64,000 nucleotides of DNA from Streptomyces echinatus (GCF_014203595.1 NZ_JACHJK010000004.1:186001-250000), one strand, 5' to 3'; positions 40,683-51,038 are shown, counted from the stretch's first letter. A program made the numbers and translations. Notes: a model not told the origin generated them from the sequence alone.

Positions 40683-40991
40683 ATGGCGGGACAGAAGATC
40701 CGCATCCGGCTCAAGGCCTACGACCACGAGGTCATCGACTCCTCGGCGAAGAAGATCGTCGAGACGGTGACCCGCACCGGTGCGTCGGTCGCGGGCCCGG
40801 TGCCGCTGCCCACTGAGAAGAACGTGTACTGCGTCATCAAGTCGCCGCACAAGTACAAGGACTCGCGCGAGCACTTCGAGATGCGCACGCACAAGCGCCT
40901 GATCGACATCCTCGACCCCACCCCCAAGACCGTTGACTCTCTGATGCGACTCGACCTCCCGGCCGGTGTCGACATCGAGATCAAGCTCTGA
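40683..40991 (+). CDS. rpsJ: 30S ribosomal protein S10
   Basis: 102 residues. It is a 30S head protein and also NusE, the partner of NusB and NusG in antitermination and transcription-translation coupling. [20 protein letters not shown] and [20 protein letters not shown], then [20 protein letters not shown] are the family signature. It is the first gene of the S10 operon; rplC follows 17 bases on. Confidence 0.98.
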   Translation: MAGQKIRIRLKAYDHEVIDSSAKKIVETVTRTGASVAGPVPLPTEKNVYCVIKSPHKYKDSREHFEMRTHKRLIDILDPTPKTVDSLMRLDLPAGVDIEIKL

Positions 40992-41008
40992 GGGTCGGTG
41001 AGCTGAGA

Positions 41009-41653
41009 ATGGCTAAGCAGATCAAGGGCATCCTGGGCGAGAAGCTCGGCATGACGCAGGTGTGGGACGAGAACAACCGTGTTGTTCCGGTCACCGTCGT
41101 CAAGGCCGGCCCCAACGTCGTCACCCAGGTCCGTACGAACGATGTCGACGGCTACGAGTCCGTCCAGATCGCTTTCGGCGAGATCGACCCGCGCAAGGTG
41201 AACAAGCCCCTCAAGGGCCACTTCGCCAAGGCCGACGTCACTCCCCGCCGCCACCTCGTCGAGATCCGTACCGCTGACGCCAGCGAGTACACCCTCGGCC
41301 AGGAGATCACCGCCGAGGTGTTCGAGGCCGGCATCAAGGTCGACGTGACCGGCAAGAGCAAGGGCAAGGGCTTCGCCGGTGTCATGAAGCGTCACAACTT
41401 CAAGGGCCTCGGCGCCGGACACGGCACCCAGCGCAAGCACCGCTCGCCCGGTTCCATCGGTGGCTGCGCCACCCCGGGCCGCGTGTTCAAGGGCCTCCGC
41501 ATGGCGGGTCGCATGGGCAACGAGCGGGTCACCACCCAGAACCTGACCGTCCACGCCGTTGACGCGGAGAAGGGTCTGCTGCTCATCAAGGGCGCGGTTC
41601 CCGGTCCGAACGGCGGCCTCGTCCTGGTCCGCACCGCGGCCAAGGGGGCCTGA
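41009..41653 (+). CDS. rplC: 50S ribosomal protein L3
   Basis: 214 residues. L3 is an early assembly protein with a loop reaching the peptidyl transferase centre. [60 protein letters not shown] (the signature with the centre loop) and [16 protein letters not shown] are typical. It is encoded between rpsJ and rplD, eight bases before the latter. Confidence 0.98.
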   Translation: MAKQIKGILGEKLGMTQVWDENNRVVPVTVVKAGPNVVTQVRTNDVDGYESVQIAFGEIDPRKVNKPLKGHFAKADVTPRRHLVEIRTADASEYTLGQEITAEVFEAGIKVDVTGKSKGKGFAGVMKRHNFKGLGAGHGTQRKHRSPGSIGGCATPGRVFKGLRMAGRMGNERVTTQNLTVHAVDAEKGLLLIKGAVPGPNGGLVLVRTAAKGA

Positions 41654-41661
41654 GGTAACCG

Positions 41662-42318
41662 ATGAGCACTGTTGACATCCTTTCGCCTGCCGGCGAGAAG
41701 GCCGGTTCCGTCGAGCTCCCCGCGGAGATCTTCGACGTGGAGAAGATCAGCATCCCGCTGATCCACCAGGTCGTCGTCGCGCAGCTGGCCGCGGCCCGTC
41801 AGGGCACGCACAAGACCAAGACCCGTGGCGAAGTCCGTGGTGGTGGCAAGAAGCCGTACCGCCAGAAGGGCACCGGCCGCGCCCGTCAGGGCTCGACCCG
41901 CGCGCCGCAGTTCGCCGGTGGTGGCGTCGTGCACGGTCCCGTGCCGCGTGACTACTCGCAGCGCACCCCGAAGAAGATGAAGGCCGCGGCCCTGCGCCAC
42001 GCCCTCACCGACCGGGCGCGTCACAACCGCATCCACGTCGTCTCCGGCGTGGTCGAGGGCGCGAACCCCAGCACCAAGGCCGCCAAGAGCCTGTTCGGCA
42101 AGATCAGCGAGCGCAAGAACCTGCTCCTGGTCGTCGACCGTGCCGACGAGGCCGCGTGGCTGTCCGCCCGCAACCTGCCCCAGGTCCACATCCTGGAGCC
42201 GGGCCAGCTGAACACGTACGACGTTCTCGTCTCGGACGACGTGGTCTTCACCCAGGCCGCTTTCGAGTCCTTCGTGTCTGGCCCCAAGGCCGCTGACACC
42301 GAAGGGAGCGAGGCCTGA
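41662..42318 (+). CDS. rplD: 50S ribosomal protein L4
   Basis: 218 residues. L4 has a globular domain and a long loop lining the peptide exit tunnel. [20 protein letters not shown], then the loop [20 protein letters not shown] and [20 protein letters not shown], with [20 protein letters not shown], are conserved. In E. coli it represses the S10 operon. The stop overlaps the rplW ATG by one base (TGATG), so the two are translationally coupled. Confidence 0.98.
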   Translation: MSTVDILSPAGEKAGSVELPAEIFDVEKISIPLIHQVVVAQLAAARQGTHKTKTRGEVRGGGKKPYRQKGTGRARQGSTRAPQFAGGGVVHGPVPRDYSQRTPKKMKAAALRHALTDRARHNRIHVVSGVVEGANPSTKAAKSLFGKISERKNLLLVVDRADEAAWLSARNLPQVHILEPGQLNTYDVLVSDDVVFTQAAFESFVSGPKAADTEGSEA

Positions 42319-42737
42319 TGGCTACGCGTCACCCGAGCATTGCCTCGAAGGCCGCCAAGGCCGCCAAGGCCGCGCGCGTCGCCAAGGCGCGTCGCCACGC
42401 CACCGAGGGCAAGAACACCGTCGAGACCCCGCTGAGCAAGTCGTACACGGACCCCCGTGACGTCCTGCTGAAGCCGGTCGTCTCCGAGAAGAGCTACGCG
42501 CTCCTCGACGAGAACAAGTACACGTTCATCGTCGACCCGAACGCCAACAAGACCCAGATCAAGCAGGCCGTCCAGGCGGTCTTCTCGGTCAAGGTCACCG
42601 GGGTCAACACGATCAACCGCCAGGGCAAGCGCAAGCGCACGAAGACCGGCTTCGGTCAGCGTGCGGGCAGCAAGCGCGCGATCGTGACCCTCGCCGAGGG
42701 CGACCGTATCGACATCTTCGGCGGTCCGACCGCCTAA
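42318..42737 (+). CDS. rplW: 50S ribosomal protein L23
   Basis: 139 residues, about 40 more than the E. coli protein because of an N-terminal Ala/Lys-rich extension ([20 protein letters not shown]). The family core begins at [20 protein letters not shown] and includes [19 protein letters not shown] and [21 protein letters not shown]23 lies at the tunnel exit and is the docking site for trigger factor and SRP. The 40-base gap to rplB holds two hairpins. Confidence 0.97.
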   Translation: MATRHPSIASKAAKAAKAARVAKARRHATEGKNTVETPLSKSYTDPRDVLLKPVVSEKSYALLDENKYTFIVDPNANKTQIKQAVQAVFSVKVTGVNTINRQGKRKRTKTGFGQRAGSKRAIVTLAEGDRIDIFGGPTA

Positions 42738-42766
42738 GGGCGGTCCGGATCGTCCGATATCGGACG
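42728..42766 (+). promoter_or_regulatory. paired hairpins in the rplW-rplB gap
   Basis: GACCGCC (42728-42734) pairs with GGCGGTC (42739-42745) and overlaps the rplW stop. CGTCCGATATCGGACG (42751-42766) is a perfect 16-base palindrome 12 bases before the rplB start. It may affect rplB translation or mRNA processing. Confidence 0.6.
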
Positions 42767-42777
42767 AGGACTGAGAA

Positions 42778-43614
42778 ATGGGAATCCGCAAGTACAAGCC
42801 GACTACGCCGGGCCGTCGTGGCGCCAGCGTCGCCGACTTCGTCGAGGTCACGCGGTCCACGCCGGAGAAGTCGCTGGTCCGTCCCCTGCACAGCAAGGGC
42901 GGCCGTAACAACGCCGGTCGTGTGACCGTTCGCCACCAGGGTGGCGGACACAAGCGCGCCTACCGTGTGATCGACTTCCGTCGTCACGACAAGGACGGCG
43001 TGCCGGCGAAGGTCGCGCACATCGAGTACGACCCCAACCGCACCGCGCGCATCGCGCTGCTGCACTACGCCGACGGCGAGAAGCGCTACATCCTCGCCCC
43101 GCGCAACCTGCAGCAGGGTGACCGCGTCGAGAACGGTCCCGGGGCCGACATCAAGCCGGGCAACAACCTGGCCCTCCGCAACATCCCGGTCGGTACCACG
43201 ATCCACGCGATCGAGCTCCGTCCCGGTGGCGGTGCCAAGTTCGCCCGTTCCGCCGGTGCCTCCGTGCAGCTGCTCGCGAAGGAGGGCGCCTACGCCCACC
43301 TGCGCATGCCGTCCGGCGAGATCCGCCTGGTCGACGTCCGCTGCCGCGCCACCGTCGGTGAGGTCGGCAACGCCGAGCAGAGCAACATCAACTGGGGTAA
43401 GGCCGGCCGTAAGCGGTGGCTGGGCGTTCGCCCGACCGTCCGTGGTGTCGTGATGAACCCGGTCGACCACCCGCACGGTGGTGGTGAGGGCCGGACCTCC
43501 GGTGGTCGCCACCCTGTGTCCCCGTGGGGCAAGAAGGAAGGCCGTACTCGTTCGCCCAAGAAGGCGTCGAACAAGTACATCGTCCGCCGCCGCAAGACGA
43601 ACAAGAAGCGCTAA
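42778..43614 (+). CDS. rplB: 50S ribosomal protein L2
   Basis: 278 residues. L2 is required for subunit association and peptidyl transferase assembly. Landmarks: [80 protein letters not shown], whose His is close to the catalytic centre, and [20 protein letters not shown]. rpsS starts 12 bases after its stop. Confidence 0.98.
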   Translation: MGIRKYKPTTPGRRGASVADFVEVTRSTPEKSLVRPLHSKGGRNNAGRVTVRHQGGGHKRAYRVIDFRRHDKDGVPAKVAHIEYDPNRTARIALLHYADGEKRYILAPRNLQQGDRVENGPGADIKPGNNLALRNIPVGTTIHAIELRPGGGAKFARSAGASVQLLAKEGAYAHLRMPSGEIRLVDVRCRATVGEVGNAEQSNINWGKAGRKRWLGVRPTVRGVVMNPVDHPHGGGEGRTSGGRHPVSPWGKKEGRTRSPKKASNKYIVRRRKTNKKR

Positions 43615-43626
43615 GGACGGGTTGAG

Positions 43627-43908
43627 ATGCCTCGTAGCTTGAAGAAGGGGCCCTTCGTCGACGACCACCTGATCAAGAAGGTGGACACGCAGAACGAAGC
43701 CGGCACCAAGAACGTCATCAAGACCTGGTCCCGTCGCTCGATGATCGTCCCGGCCATGCTCGGTCACACGATCGCGGTGCACAACGGCAAGACCCACATC
43801 CCGGTGTTCGTCACCGAGTCGATGGTCGGCCACAAGCTCGGCGAGTTCTCGCCGACCCGCACCTTCCGGGGCCACGTCAAGGACGACCGGAAGTCGAAGC
43901 GCCGCTAG
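43627..43908 (+). CDS. rpsS: 30S ribosomal protein S19
   Basis: 93 residues. It binds the 30S head with S13 and contacts the A-site region. [60 protein letters not shown] and the basic end DDRKSKRR are the full family pattern. rplV starts 44 bases on after GAGAGGGAC. Confidence 0.98.
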   Translation: MPRSLKKGPFVDDHLIKKVDTQNEAGTKNVIKTWSRRSMIVPAMLGHTIAVHNGKTHIPVFVTESMVGHKLGEFSPTRTFRGHVKDDRKSKRR

Positions 43909-43952
43909 TAGCGGATCGCATTCAGACACGTAAGTAACTGAGAGGGACAACC

Positions 43953-44300
43953 ATGGAAGCCAGGGCCCAGGCGCGGTACATCCGCGTTACGCCCATGAAG
44001 GCCCGCCGCGTGGTGGACCTTATCCGTGGCATGGATGCCACGGAGGCTCAGGCTGTTCTGCGATTCGCTCCGCAGGCAGCCTCCGTGCCGGTCGGCAAGG
44101 TGCTCGACAGCGCCATTGCCAACGCCGCGCACAACTACGACCACACCGACGCCGACAGCCTCTACATCTCCGAGGCGTACGTCGACGAGGGCCCGACCCT
44201 GAAGCGGTTCCGGCCGCGCGCCCAGGGCCGTGCCTACCGGATCCGCAAGCGGACCAGCCACATCACCGTGGTCGTCAGCTCCAAGGAAGGAACCCGGTAA
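43953..44300 (+). CDS. rplV: 50S ribosomal protein L22
   Basis: 115 residues. L22 has a beta hairpin that narrows the exit tunnel and influences macrolide sensitivity. [60 protein letters not shown] and [20 protein letters not shown] (hairpin) are conserved, with no alteration that would suggest resistance. Its stop overlaps the rpsC ATG by one base. Confidence 0.98.
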   Translation: MEARAQARYIRVTPMKARRVVDLIRGMDATEAQAVLRFAPQAASVPVGKVLDSAIANAAHNYDHTDADSLYISEAYVDEGPTLKRFRPRAQGRAYRIRKRTSHITVVVSSKEGTR

Positions 44301-45121
44301 TGGGCCAGAAGGTAAACCCGCACGGGTTCCGGCTCGGTGTCACGACCGACTTCAAGTCGCGTTGGTACGCCGACAAGCTGTACAAGGACTACGTCAAGGA
44401 AGACGTCGCCATCCGTCGGATGATGACGTCCGGCATGGAGCGCGCCGGCATCTCGAAGGTTGAGATCGAGCGCACCCGTGACCGCGTGCGGGTGGACATC
44501 CACACCGCTCGTCCGGGCATCGTCATCGGCCGCCGTGGCGCCGAGGCCGACCGCATCCGCGGTGACCTCGAGAAGCTCACGGGCAAGCAGGTCCAGCTGA
44601 ACATCCTCGAGGTCAAGAACCCCGAGACCGACGCTCAGCTGGTTGCCCAGGCCGTTGCCGAGCAGCTCTCCTCCCGCGTCTCCTTCCGCCGCGCCATGCG
44701 TAAGAGCATGCAGTCGGCGATGAAGGCCGGCGCCAAGGGCATCAAGATCCAGTGCGGTGGCCGCCTCGGCGGCGCCGAGATGTCCCGCTCGGAGTTCTAC
44801 CGCGAGGGCCGCGTGCCCCTGCACACGCTCCGTGCGAACGTGGACTACGGCTTCTTCGAGGCCAAGACGACCTTCGGCCGCATCGGCGTGAAGGTCTGGA
44901 TCTACAAGGGCGACGTCAAGAACATCGCCGAGGTCCGCGCCGAGAACGCTGCGGCCCGTGCGGGTAACCGCCCGGCCCGTGGTGGTGCCGACCGCCCGGC
45001 CCGTGGTGGCCGTGGTGGCGAGCGGCGCGGTCGCAAGCCGCAGCAGGCTGCTGGCGCCGAGGCCCCCAAGGCCGAGGCTCCCGCGTCCGCTCCGGCTGAG
45101 AGCACCGGAACGGAGGCCTGA
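44300..45121 (+). CDS. rpsC: 30S ribosomal protein S3
   Basis: 273 residues, about 40 more than E. coli S3. The N-terminal KH domain ([20 protein letters not shown], the GXXG loop) and the C-terminal domain ([34 protein letters not shown]) form the mRNA entry helicase with S4 and S5. The extra tail is Arg/Gly/Pro-rich ([20 protein letters not shown]), then Ala/Pro/Glu-rich, typical of streptomycetes. It starts inside the rplV stop. Confidence 0.98.
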   Translation: MGQKVNPHGFRLGVTTDFKSRWYADKLYKDYVKEDVAIRRMMTSGMERAGISKVEIERTRDRVRVDIHTARPGIVIGRRGAEADRIRGDLEKLTGKQVQLNILEVKNPETDAQLVAQAVAEQLSSRVSFRRAMRKSMQSAMKAGAKGIKIQCGGRLGGAEMSRSEFYREGRVPLHTLRANVDYGFFEAKTTFGRIGVKVWIYKGDVKNIAEVRAENAAARAGNRPARGGADRPARGGRGGERRGRKPQQAAGAEAPKAEAPASAPAESTGTEA

Positions 45122-45126
45122 CCGAA

Positions 45127-45546
45127 ATGCTGATCCCCCGTAGGGTCAAGCACCGCAAGCAGCACCACCCGAAGCGCAACGGTATGTCCAAGGGTGGAAC
45201 GCAGGTTGCGTTCGGCGAGTACGGCATCCAGGCGCTGACCCCGGCCTACGTCACGAACCGCCAGATCGAGGCGGCTCGTATCGCGATGACCCGTCACATC
45301 AAGCGTGGCGGCAAGGTCTGGATCAACATCTACCCGGACCGTCCCCTCACCAAGAAGCCGGCCGAGACCCGCATGGGTTCCGGTAAGGGTTCTCCGGAGT
45401 GGTGGATCGCCAACGTCAAGCCCGGACGTGTGATGTTCGAGCTGTCGTACCCCAACGAGAAGATCGCCCGTGAGGCGCTGACTCGTGCGGCCCACAAGCT
45501 GCCGATGAAGTGCCGGATCGTCAAGCGCGAGGCAGGTGAAGCGTGA
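45127..45546 (+). CDS. rplP: 50S ribosomal protein L16
   Basis: 139 residues. L16 organises the A site and is the binding neighbour of avilamycin and evernimicin. [80 protein letters not shown] and [17 protein letters not shown] ending are all present. Its TGA overlaps the ATG of rpmC. Confidence 0.98.
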   Translation: MLIPRRVKHRKQHHPKRNGMSKGGTQVAFGEYGIQALTPAYVTNRQIEAARIAMTRHIKRGGKVWINIYPDRPLTKKPAETRMGSGKGSPEWWIANVKPGRVMFELSYPNEKIAREALTRAAHKLPMKCRIVKREAGEA

Positions 45547-45770
45547 TGTCGGCCGGTACCAAGGCGTCCGAGCTGCGCGAGCTGGGCAACGAGGAGCTTC
45601 TGGCGAAGCTCCGCGAGGCCAAGGAAGAGCTGTTCAACCTCCGCTTCCAGGCGGCGACGGGCCAGCTCGAGAACCACGGCCGTCTGAAGGCGGTCCGCAA
45701 GGACATCGCCCGGATCTACACCCTCATGCGTGAGCGTGAGCTCGGCATCGAGACGGTGGAGAACGCCTGA
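45546..45770 (+). CDS. rpmC: 50S ribosomal protein L29
   Basis: 74 residues. It is a two-helix protein near the tunnel exit, part of the SRP docking site with L23. [40 protein letters not shown] and [20 protein letters not shown] match the family. ATG 45546 is preferred over GTG 45543 because it overlaps the rplP stop in the usual way and gives the known N-terminus. It overlaps rpsQ by one base. Confidence 0.96.
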   Translation: MSAGTKASELRELGNEELLAKLREAKEELFNLRFQAATGQLENHGRLKAVRKDIARIYTLMRERELGIETVENA

Positions 45771-46054
45771 TGAGCGAGAAGAACGTGACTGAGAACACTG
45801 AGGCGCGCGGTTTCCGCAAGACCCGTGAGGGCCTCGTCGTCAGCGACAAGATGGACAAGACCGTCGTCGTCGCCGTCGAGGACCGCGTCAAGCACGCGCT
45901 GTACGGCAAGGTCATCCGCCGTACGAACAAGCTCAAGGCGCACGACGAGCAGAACGCCGCGGGTGTCGGCGACCGCGTCCTCCTCATGGAGACCCGGCCG
46001 CTGTCCGCGACGAAGCGCTGGCGCGTCGTCGAGATCCTCGAGAAGGCCAAGTAA
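45770..46054 (+). CDS. rpsQ: 30S ribosomal protein S17
   Basis: 94 residues. It is an OB-fold primary 16S rRNA binder: [79 protein letters not shown]. It is the last gene of the S10 operon. Two hairpins follow before rplN, marking the change to the spc operon. Confidence 0.98.
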   Translation: MSEKNVTENTEARGFRKTREGLVVSDKMDKTVVVAVEDRVKHALYGKVIRRTNKLKAHDEQNAAGVGDRVLLMETRPLSATKRWRVVEILEKAK

Positions 46055-46057
46055 TTT

Positions 46058-46127
46058 CCTGCGGGGCTAACCCCGCAGGTCAGTTCCGCCAGGCTCGGCA
46101 GGGGCCCGCTACGTGAGGCCCCTGCCG
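46058..46127 (+). promoter_or_regulatory. tandem hairpins between S10 and spc operons
   Basis: CCTGCGGGG-CTAA-CCCCGCAGG (46058-46079) starts four bases after the rpsQ stop. CGGCAGGGGCC (46096-46106) pairs with GGCCCCTGCCG (46117-46127). Both stems are perfect. Without a T-run they may terminate partly or set an mRNA end; some read-through into rplN is expected because no clear promoter lies between them and rplN. Confidence 0.75.
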
Positions 46128-46155
46128 GGAACCGGCAGACGATCAGGAGATAGAC

Positions 46156-46524
46156 GTGATCCAGCAGGAGTCGCGACTGCGCGTCGCCGACAACACTGGT
46201 GCGAAGGAAATCCTTTGCATCCGTGTGCTCGGTGGCTCCGGTCGCCGCTACGCGGGCATCGGTGACGTCATCGTCGCCACCGTCAAGGACGCGATCCCCG
46301 GTGGCAACGTGAAGAAGGGTGACGTCGTCAAGGCGGTCATCGTTCGCACCGTCAAGGAGCGCCGTCGTCCGGACGGCTCGTACATCCGCTTCGACGAGAA
46401 CGCCGCCGTCATTCTGAAGAACGACGGCGACCCTCGCGGCACCCGTATCTTCGGCCCGGTCGGCCGTGAGCTGCGCGAGAAGAAGTTCATGAAGATCATC
46501 TCGCTCGCGCCGGAGGTGCTGTAA
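46156..46524 (+). CDS. rplN: 50S ribosomal protein L14
   Basis: 122 residues, GTG start ([20 protein letters not shown]) after CAGGAG. Further landmarks are [40 protein letters not shown] and [17 protein letters not shown]14 forms an intersubunit bridge and the binding site of the silencing factor RsfS. It is the first gene of the spc operon; rplX starts two bases after its stop. Confidence 0.98.
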   Translation: MIQQESRLRVADNTGAKEILCIRVLGGSGRRYAGIGDVIVATVKDAIPGGNVKKGDVVKAVIVRTVKERRRPDGSYIRFDENAAVILKNDGDPRGTRIFGPVGRELREKKFMKIISLAPEVL

Positions 46525-46526
46525 GC

Positions 46527-46850
46527 ATGAAGATCAAGAAGGGCGACCTGGTCCAGGTCATCACCGGCAAGGACAAGGGCAAGCAGGGCAAGGTCATTGC
46601 CGCTTACCCGCGCGAGGAGCGCGTCCTGGTCGAGGGTGTCAACCGGGTCAAGAAGCACACCAAGGCCGGCCCGACCGCCAGCGGTTCGCAGGCGGGCGGC
46701 ATCGTCACGACCGAGGCGCCGATCCACGTCTCCAACGTCCAGCTGGTCGTTGAGAAGGATGGCAACAAGGTCGTCACGCGTGTCGGTTACCGCTTCGACG
46801 ACGAAGGCAACAAGATCCGCGTTGCCAAGCGGACGGGTGAGGACATCTGA
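46527..46850 (+). CDS. rplX: 50S ribosomal protein L24
   Basis: 107 residues. It is an assembly initiator with a KOW motif at the N-terminus ([40 protein letters not shown]). Then come [20 protein letters not shown] and [12 protein letters not shown]. Its stop overlaps the rplE ATG by one base. Confidence 0.98.
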   Translation: MKIKKGDLVQVITGKDKGKQGKVIAAYPREERVLVEGVNRVKKHTKAGPTASGSQAGGIVTTEAPIHVSNVQLVVEKDGNKVVTRVGYRFDDEGNKIRVAKRTGEDI

Positions 46851-47407
46851 TGGCTACCACCACCACTCCGCGTCTGAAGCAGAAGTACCGCGAGGAGATC
46901 GCGGGCAAGCTGCGTGACGAGTTCAAGTACGAGAACGTCATGCAGATCCCCGGCCTCGTCAAGATCGTGGTCAACATGGGTGTGGGCGACGCCGCCCGCG
47001 ACTCCAAGCTGATCGAGGGCGCCATCCGCGACCTCACCACGATCACCGGCCAGAAGCCGCAGGTCACCAAGGCCCGCAAGTCCATCGCGCAGTTCAAGCT
47101 GCGTGAGGGCCAGCCGATCGGTGCCCACGTCACGCTCCGTGGCGACCGCATGTGGGAGTTCCTGGACCGCACCCTGTCGCTCGCGCTGCCGCGCATCCGC
47201 GACTTCCGCGGCCTGTCCCCCAAGCAGTTCGACGGCCGTGGCAACTACACCTTCGGTCTCACGGAGCAGGTCATGTTCCACGAGATCGACCAGGACAAGA
47301 TCGACCGTACCCGGGGCATGGACATCACCGTGGTCACCACGGCGACCAACGACGCTGAGGGCCGCGCGCTCCTTCGTCACCTCGGCTTCCCGTTCAAGGA
47401 GGCGTGA
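46850..47407 (+). CDS. rplE: 50S ribosomal protein L5
   Basis: 185 residues. L5 binds 5S rRNA and contacts the P-site t[83 protein letters not shown] and [19 protein letters not shown] are typical. rpsN follows after five bases. Confidence 0.98.
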   Translation: MATTTTPRLKQKYREEIAGKLRDEFKYENVMQIPGLVKIVVNMGVGDAARDSKLIEGAIRDLTTITGQKPQVTKARKSIAQFKLREGQPIGAHVTLRGDRMWEFLDRTLSLALPRIRDFRGLSPKQFDGRGNYTFGLTEQVMFHEIDQDKIDRTRGMDITVVTTATNDAEGRALLRHLGFPFKEA

Positions 47408-47412
47408 GCGAG

Positions 47413-47598
47413 ATGGCGAAGAAGGCTCTGATTGCCAAGGCTGCTCGCAAGCCCAAGTTCGGTGTGCGTGGCTACACGCGCTGCCAGCGCTGCGGCCGTC
47501 CGCACTCCGTGTACCGCAAGTTCGGCCTCTGCCGCGTGTGCCTTCGTGAGATGGCTCACCGTGGCGAGCTGCCGGGCGTGACCAAGAGCTCCTGGTAG
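47413..47598 (+). CDS. rpsN: 30S ribosomal protein S14, zinc-binding short form
   Basis: 61 residues. The sequence [20 protein letters not shown] and [20 protein letters not shown] contains two CXXC pairs that bind zinc, so it is the short C+ type (also called rpsZ). ATG 47413 after GAGCGAG was chosen over GTG 47404. Streptomyces often have a longer Cys-less S14 elsewhere for zinc limitation. A 212-base gap separates it from rpsH. Confidence 0.96.
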   Translation: MAKKALIAKAARKPKFGVRGYTRCQRCGRPHSVYRKFGLCRVCLREMAHRGELPGVTKSSW

Positions 47599-47810
47599 TC
47601 CCCGTAATCAGGGATTTCCGGAGCTCTCGGTAAGCATCTGGGTCGGCAGGGGCCCTTCTCCACATGCCGTAGGCTTGTGGGGTTGGGCGCCTGCCGCGCC
47701 CGTACGACTTACTACGCCGTAGGTCCACCGCGCCGCACCCGTCCCGTCTCGGATCGGGGAGAGGGATGGCGCACCAGGAAACCCCGGCGAGAGAGGCCGA
47801 AGGCCAATTC
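47599..47810 (+). other. 212-base gap inside the spc operon
   Basis: This is unusually long compared with other gaps in the operon. It includes CCGTAGGCTTGTGGGG near 47668, which could hold a -10 (TAGGCT), and repeated CGTAGG/CCGTAGG words. It may contain a secondary promoter or an S8-binding site, as S8 controls the spc operon in E. coli. No coding region. Confidence 0.45.
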
Positions 47811-48209
47811 ATGACCATGACTGATCCGATCGCAGACATGCTTACGCGTCTGCGGAACGCGAACTCGGCATACCACGACTCCGTGACGATGCCGGCATCG
47901 AAGATCAAGTCGCACATCGCGGAGATCCTCCAGCAGGAGGGCTTCATCACGGGCTGGAAGGTCGAGGACGCCGAGGTCGGCAAGAACCTCGTTCTCGAGC
48001 TGAAGTTCGGCCCGAACCGTGAGCGCTCCATCGCGGGCATCAAGCGGATCTCCAAGCCCGGTCTCCGGGTGTACGCGAAGTCCACCAACCTGCCGAAGGT
48101 GCTGGGCGGCCTCGGCGTGGCGATCATCTCCACGTCGCACGGGCTCCTCACCGACAAGCAGGCCGGCAAGAAGGGCGTGGGTGGGGAAGTCCTCGCCTAC
48201 GTCTGGTAA
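47811..48209 (+). CDS. rpsH: 30S ribosomal protein S8
   Basis: 132 residues. ATG 47811 ([20 protein letters not shown]) was chosen; the frame is open 15 codons further, but those are not family-like. Conserved parts are [20 protein letters not shown] and [20 protein letters not shown] and [21 protein letters not shown]8 binds the central domain of 16S rRNA. Confidence 0.97.
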   Translation: MTMTDPIADMLTRLRNANSAYHDSVTMPASKIKSHIAEILQQEGFITGWKVEDAEVGKNLVLELKFGPNRERSIAGIKRISKPGLRVYAKSTNLPKVLGGLGVAIISTSHGLLTDKQAGKKGVGGEVLAYVW

Positions 48210-48233
48210 CGGAAGGGAACGGAGGAAACAGCT

Positions 48234-48773
48234 ATGTCGCGTATTGGCAAGCTCCCCATCACGGTTCCCGCCGGCGTGGACGTCACCATCGACGGCCGTA
48301 CGGTCTCGGTCAAGGGCCCCAAGGGCTCGCTGACCCACACCGTTGTCGCGCCGATCGACATCGTCAAGGGTGAGGACGGCGTGCTCAACGTCACCCGTCC
48401 GAACGACGAGCGTCAGAACAAGGCCCTCCACGGCCTGTCCCGCACGCTGGTGGCGAACATGATCACCGGCGTGACCCAGGGTTACGTGAAGAAGCTCGAG
48501 ATCAGCGGTGTCGGTTACCGCGTGACGGCCAAGGGCTCGAACCTCGAGTTCGCGCTCGGCTACAGCCACCCGATCGTCGTCGAGGCGCCCGAGGGCATCA
48601 CCTTCAAGGTGGAGACCCCGACCCGCTTCCAGGTCGAGGGCATCGACAAGCAGAAGGTCGGCGAGGTTGCGGCCAACATCCGCAAGCTGCGCAAGCCCGA
48701 CCCGTACAAGGCCAAGGGCGTCAAGTACGAGGGCGAAGTCATCCGCCGCAAGGTCGGAAAGGCGGGTAAGTAA
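48234..48773 (+). CDS. rplF: 50S ribosomal protein L6
   Basis: 179 residues. It lies at the base of the stalk near the sarcin-ricin loop. [45 protein letters not shown] [40 protein letters not shown] and the signature [20 protein letters not shown] are seen. rplR starts three bases after its stop. Confidence 0.98.
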   Translation: MSRIGKLPITVPAGVDVTIDGRTVSVKGPKGSLTHTVVAPIDIVKGEDGVLNVTRPNDERQNKALHGLSRTLVANMITGVTQGYVKKLEISGVGYRVTAKGSNLEFALGYSHPIVVEAPEGITFKVETPTRFQVEGIDKQKVGEVAANIRKLRKPDPYKAKGVKYEGEVIRRKVGKAGK

Positions 48774-48776
48774 GCC

Positions 48777-49160
48777 ATGGCATACGGACAGAAGATCCTC
48801 AAGGGCGACGCCTACAAGCGCGCCGCGATCAAGCGCCGTCACATCCGGATTCGCAAGAACCTTTCCGGTACGGCGGAGCGTCCCCGTCTGGTCGTTACCC
48901 GCTCCAACCGCCACATCGTGGCGCAGGTGATCGACGACCTCAAGGGCCACACCCTGGCGTCCGCGTCCACCCTGGACGCGTCCGTCCGCGGTGGCGAGGG
49001 CGACAAGTCCTCGCAGGCCAAGCAGGTCGGCGCCCTGGTCGCCGAGCGTGCCAAGGCTGCCGGTGTCGAGGCTGTCGTGTTCGACCGTGGTGGCAACCAG
49101 TACGCCGGGCGCATCGCCGCCCTGGCGGACGCCGCCCGCGAAGCCGGGCTCAAGTTCTGA
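48777..49160 (+). CDS. rplR: 50S ribosomal protein L18
   Basis: 127 residues. It is the 5S rRNA binding partner of L5. [40 protein letters not shown] and [20 protein letters not shown], ending in [14 protein letters not shown], cover the whole family. It lies between rplF and rpsE in standard order. Confidence 0.98.
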   Translation: MAYGQKILKGDAYKRAAIKRRHIRIRKNLSGTAERPRLVVTRSNRHIVAQVIDDLKGHTLASASTLDASVRGGEGDKSSQAKQVGALVAERAKAAGVEAVVFDRGGNQYAGRIAALADAAREAGLKF

Positions 49161-49199
49161 GCCTGCCGTAGCTAGCGGAAACAGAGAGAGGTAATTCCA

Positions 49200-49805
49200 A
49201 TGGCTGGACCCCAGCGCCGCGGTGGCGGTGCCGGTGGCGGCGAGCGGCGGGACCGGAAGGGCCGTGACGGCGGCGCTGCTGCCGCCGAGAAGACCGCGTA
49301 CGTCGAGCGCGTCGTCGCGATCAATCGTGTCGCCAAGGTTGTGAAGGGTGGTCGTCGCTTCAGCTTCACCGCGCTGGTCGTGGTGGGCGACGGTGACGGC
49401 ACCGTGGGTGTCGGTTACGGCAAGGCCAAGGAGGTGCCGGCCGCCATCGCCAAGGGTGTTGAGGAGGCCAAGAAGCACTTCTTCAAGGTCCCCCGTATCC
49501 AGGGCACCATCCCGCACCCCATCCAGGGTGAGAAGGCTGCCGGCGTCGTCCTGCTCAAGCCCGCGTCCCCCGGTACCGGTGTTATCGCCGGTGGCCCGGT
49601 GCGTGCCGTGCTCGAGTGCGCCGGTATCCACGACGTGCTGTCGAAGTCGCTCGGCTCCGACAACGCGATCAACATCGTGCACGCGACCGTGGAGGCCCTG
49701 AAGGGTCTGCAGCGTCCCGAGGAGATCGCGGCCCGCCGTGGTCTGCCGCTCGAGGACGTCGCCCCCGCGGCCCTGCTGCGTGCGCGTGCCGGGGCGGGTG
49801 CGTAA
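49200..49805 (+). CDS. rpsE: 30S ribosomal protein S5
   Basis: 201 residues. A Gly/Arg-rich N-terminal extension ([20 protein letters not shown]) precedes the double-stranded RNA-binding domain. The loop [20 protein letters not shown], the site of spectinomycin-resistance changes in other bacteria, is wild-type-like. Also present: [40 protein letters not shown] and [20 protein letters not shown]. rpmD starts two bases after its stop. Confidence 0.98.
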   Translation: MAGPQRRGGGAGGGERRDRKGRDGGAAAAEKTAYVERVVAINRVAKVVKGGRRFSFTALVVVGDGDGTVGVGYGKAKEVPAAIAKGVEEAKKHFFKVPRIQGTIPHPIQGEKAAGVVLLKPASPGTGVIAGGPVRAVLECAGIHDVLSKSLGSDNAINIVHATVEALKGLQRPEEIAARRGLPLEDVAPAALLRARAGAGA

Positions 49806-49807
49806 TC

Positions 49808-49990
49808 ATGGCGCAGCTCAAGATCACGCAGGTCAAGTCCTACATCGGCAGCAAGCAGAACCACCGCGACACTCTGCGTTCCCTTGGTCTCAAGGGCATC
49901 AACACGCAGGTCGTCAAGGAGGACCGCCCCGAGTTCCGCGGCATGGTGCACACCGTCCGCCACCTCGTGACGGTCGAGGAGGTCGACTGA
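49808..49990 (+). CDS. rpmD: 50S ribosomal protein L30
   Basis: 60 residues: [60 protein letters not shown], the complete family sequence. It is a small 50S surface protein. It is two bases from rpsE and two from rplO, with tight coupling. Confidence 0.97.
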   Translation: MAQLKITQVKSYIGSKQNHRDTLRSLGLKGINTQVVKEDRPEFRGMVHTVRHLVTVEEVD

Positions 49991-49992
49991 TC

Positions 49993-50448
49993 ATGGCGGA
50001 GCAGAACCCGCTCAAGATCCACAACCTCCGTCCCGCCCCGGGCGCCAAGACCGCCAAGACCCGTGTGGGTCGTGGTGAGGCGTCGAAGGGTAAGACGGCC
50101 GGTCGTGGTACCAAGGGCACGAAGGCCCGTTACCAGGTTCCGGAGCGCTTCGAGGGTGGCCAGATGCCGCTCCACATGCGCCTCCCGAAGCTGAAGGGCT
50201 TCAAGAACCCGTTCAAGACCGAGTTCCAGGTCGTGAACCTCGACAAGCTGGCCGCGCTCTACCCCGAGGGTGGCGAGGTCACGGTCGAGGGTCTGGTGGC
50301 CAAGGGTGCCGTTCGCAAGAACAGCCTCGTCAAGGTCCTCGGCCAGGGCGAGATCTCCGTGGCGCTGCAGGTGACGGTCGACGCCGTCTCCGGCTCCGCC
50401 AAGGAGAAGATCACCGCTGCCGGCGGTACGGTCACCGAGCTCGTCTGA
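49993..50448 (+). CDS. rplO: 50S ribosomal protein L15
   Basis: 151 residues. It is a late-assembly protein with a long basic N-terminal arm: [60 protein letters not shown]. The globular part is [20 protein letters not shown] and [21 protein letters not shown] strong terminator follows, so secY is in a separate transcription unit here. Confidence 0.98.
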   Translation: MAEQNPLKIHNLRPAPGAKTAKTRVGRGEASKGKTAGRGTKGTKARYQVPERFEGGQMPLHMRLPKLKGFKNPFKTEFQVVNLDKLAALYPEGGEVTVEGLVAKGAVRKNSLVKVLGQGEISVALQVTVDAVSGSAKEKITAAGGTVTELV

Positions 50449-50464
50449 GACGGTTCGTAGTCGC

Positions 50465-50506
50465 AAGCAGAGCCGCCCCCGCGATACCGCGGGGGCGGCT
50501 CTGCTT
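50465..50506 (+). terminator. terminator after rplO
   Basis: A perfect 19-bp stem, left arm AAGCAGAGCCGCCCCCGCG (50465-50483), loop ATAC, right arm 50488-50506, followed by GTTC. It is the longest perfect stem in the window. Confidence 0.93.
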
Positions 50507-51038
50507 GTTCGCTCTCGGCACCGTCGGAATTCACGGCCGCGGTGCGGGATTCCGTCCAATGTCCCGTGCCGAGTACACGGAGCCAGACGGCTCCACTCAT
50601 TTGGTCAAGGGGTACTTCCGGCCGTTCGACGTGTCACGCCCGCACCTGGAAACTCCTGTCGGGCAGCCGGCCGGCGCTGCGGTGAGGGCGAGAGTGCCCA
50701 TGCCACACCGAGCGGAATTCCCCATTCCGTCTCTGGCCGGTCGCCTCCGGTGACCCTCGCCGAGGTCCGCCGCCCCCCGGCCGGGAAGCGCCTGAAGTGC
50801 CCTCGAAGGGGCGCGGGTGATTCTTAGACATGTGTACGAAAGCGCCCCGAGGCGCGGGAGAACCGGCGGCTCGCCTCCGACGGGCCGTCGATCAGCGTTC
50901 CGGCGGAGCCCTGATATAGGTAGGCTGTGGCGACTGGCATCCAGCGCTGTCTTGGCATGCCGTAACCTCGTTCCACAGGTAATCAACCCGAAATTAGTCG
51001 TCACCTCACGCGCATACGCGGGGGTCGCAGGAGGCACC
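50507..51038 (+). other. untranslated region and probable promoter upstream of secY
   Basis: About 530 bases without a convincing gene. TAGGCT at 50921-50926, after GATATAGG, is a possible -10 for secY-adk-map, leaving a leader of about 105 bases. TTCCACAGG near 50971 is another T/A-rich patch. A small frame at 50559-50753 was considered and rejected. Confidence 0.45.

Noticed and set aside
50559..50753. Small plus-strand frame (about 64 codons) in the rplO-secY gap
   Set aside because: No ribosome site, mixed third-position bases unlike the neighbours, and no recognisable product; it starts just after a terminator.
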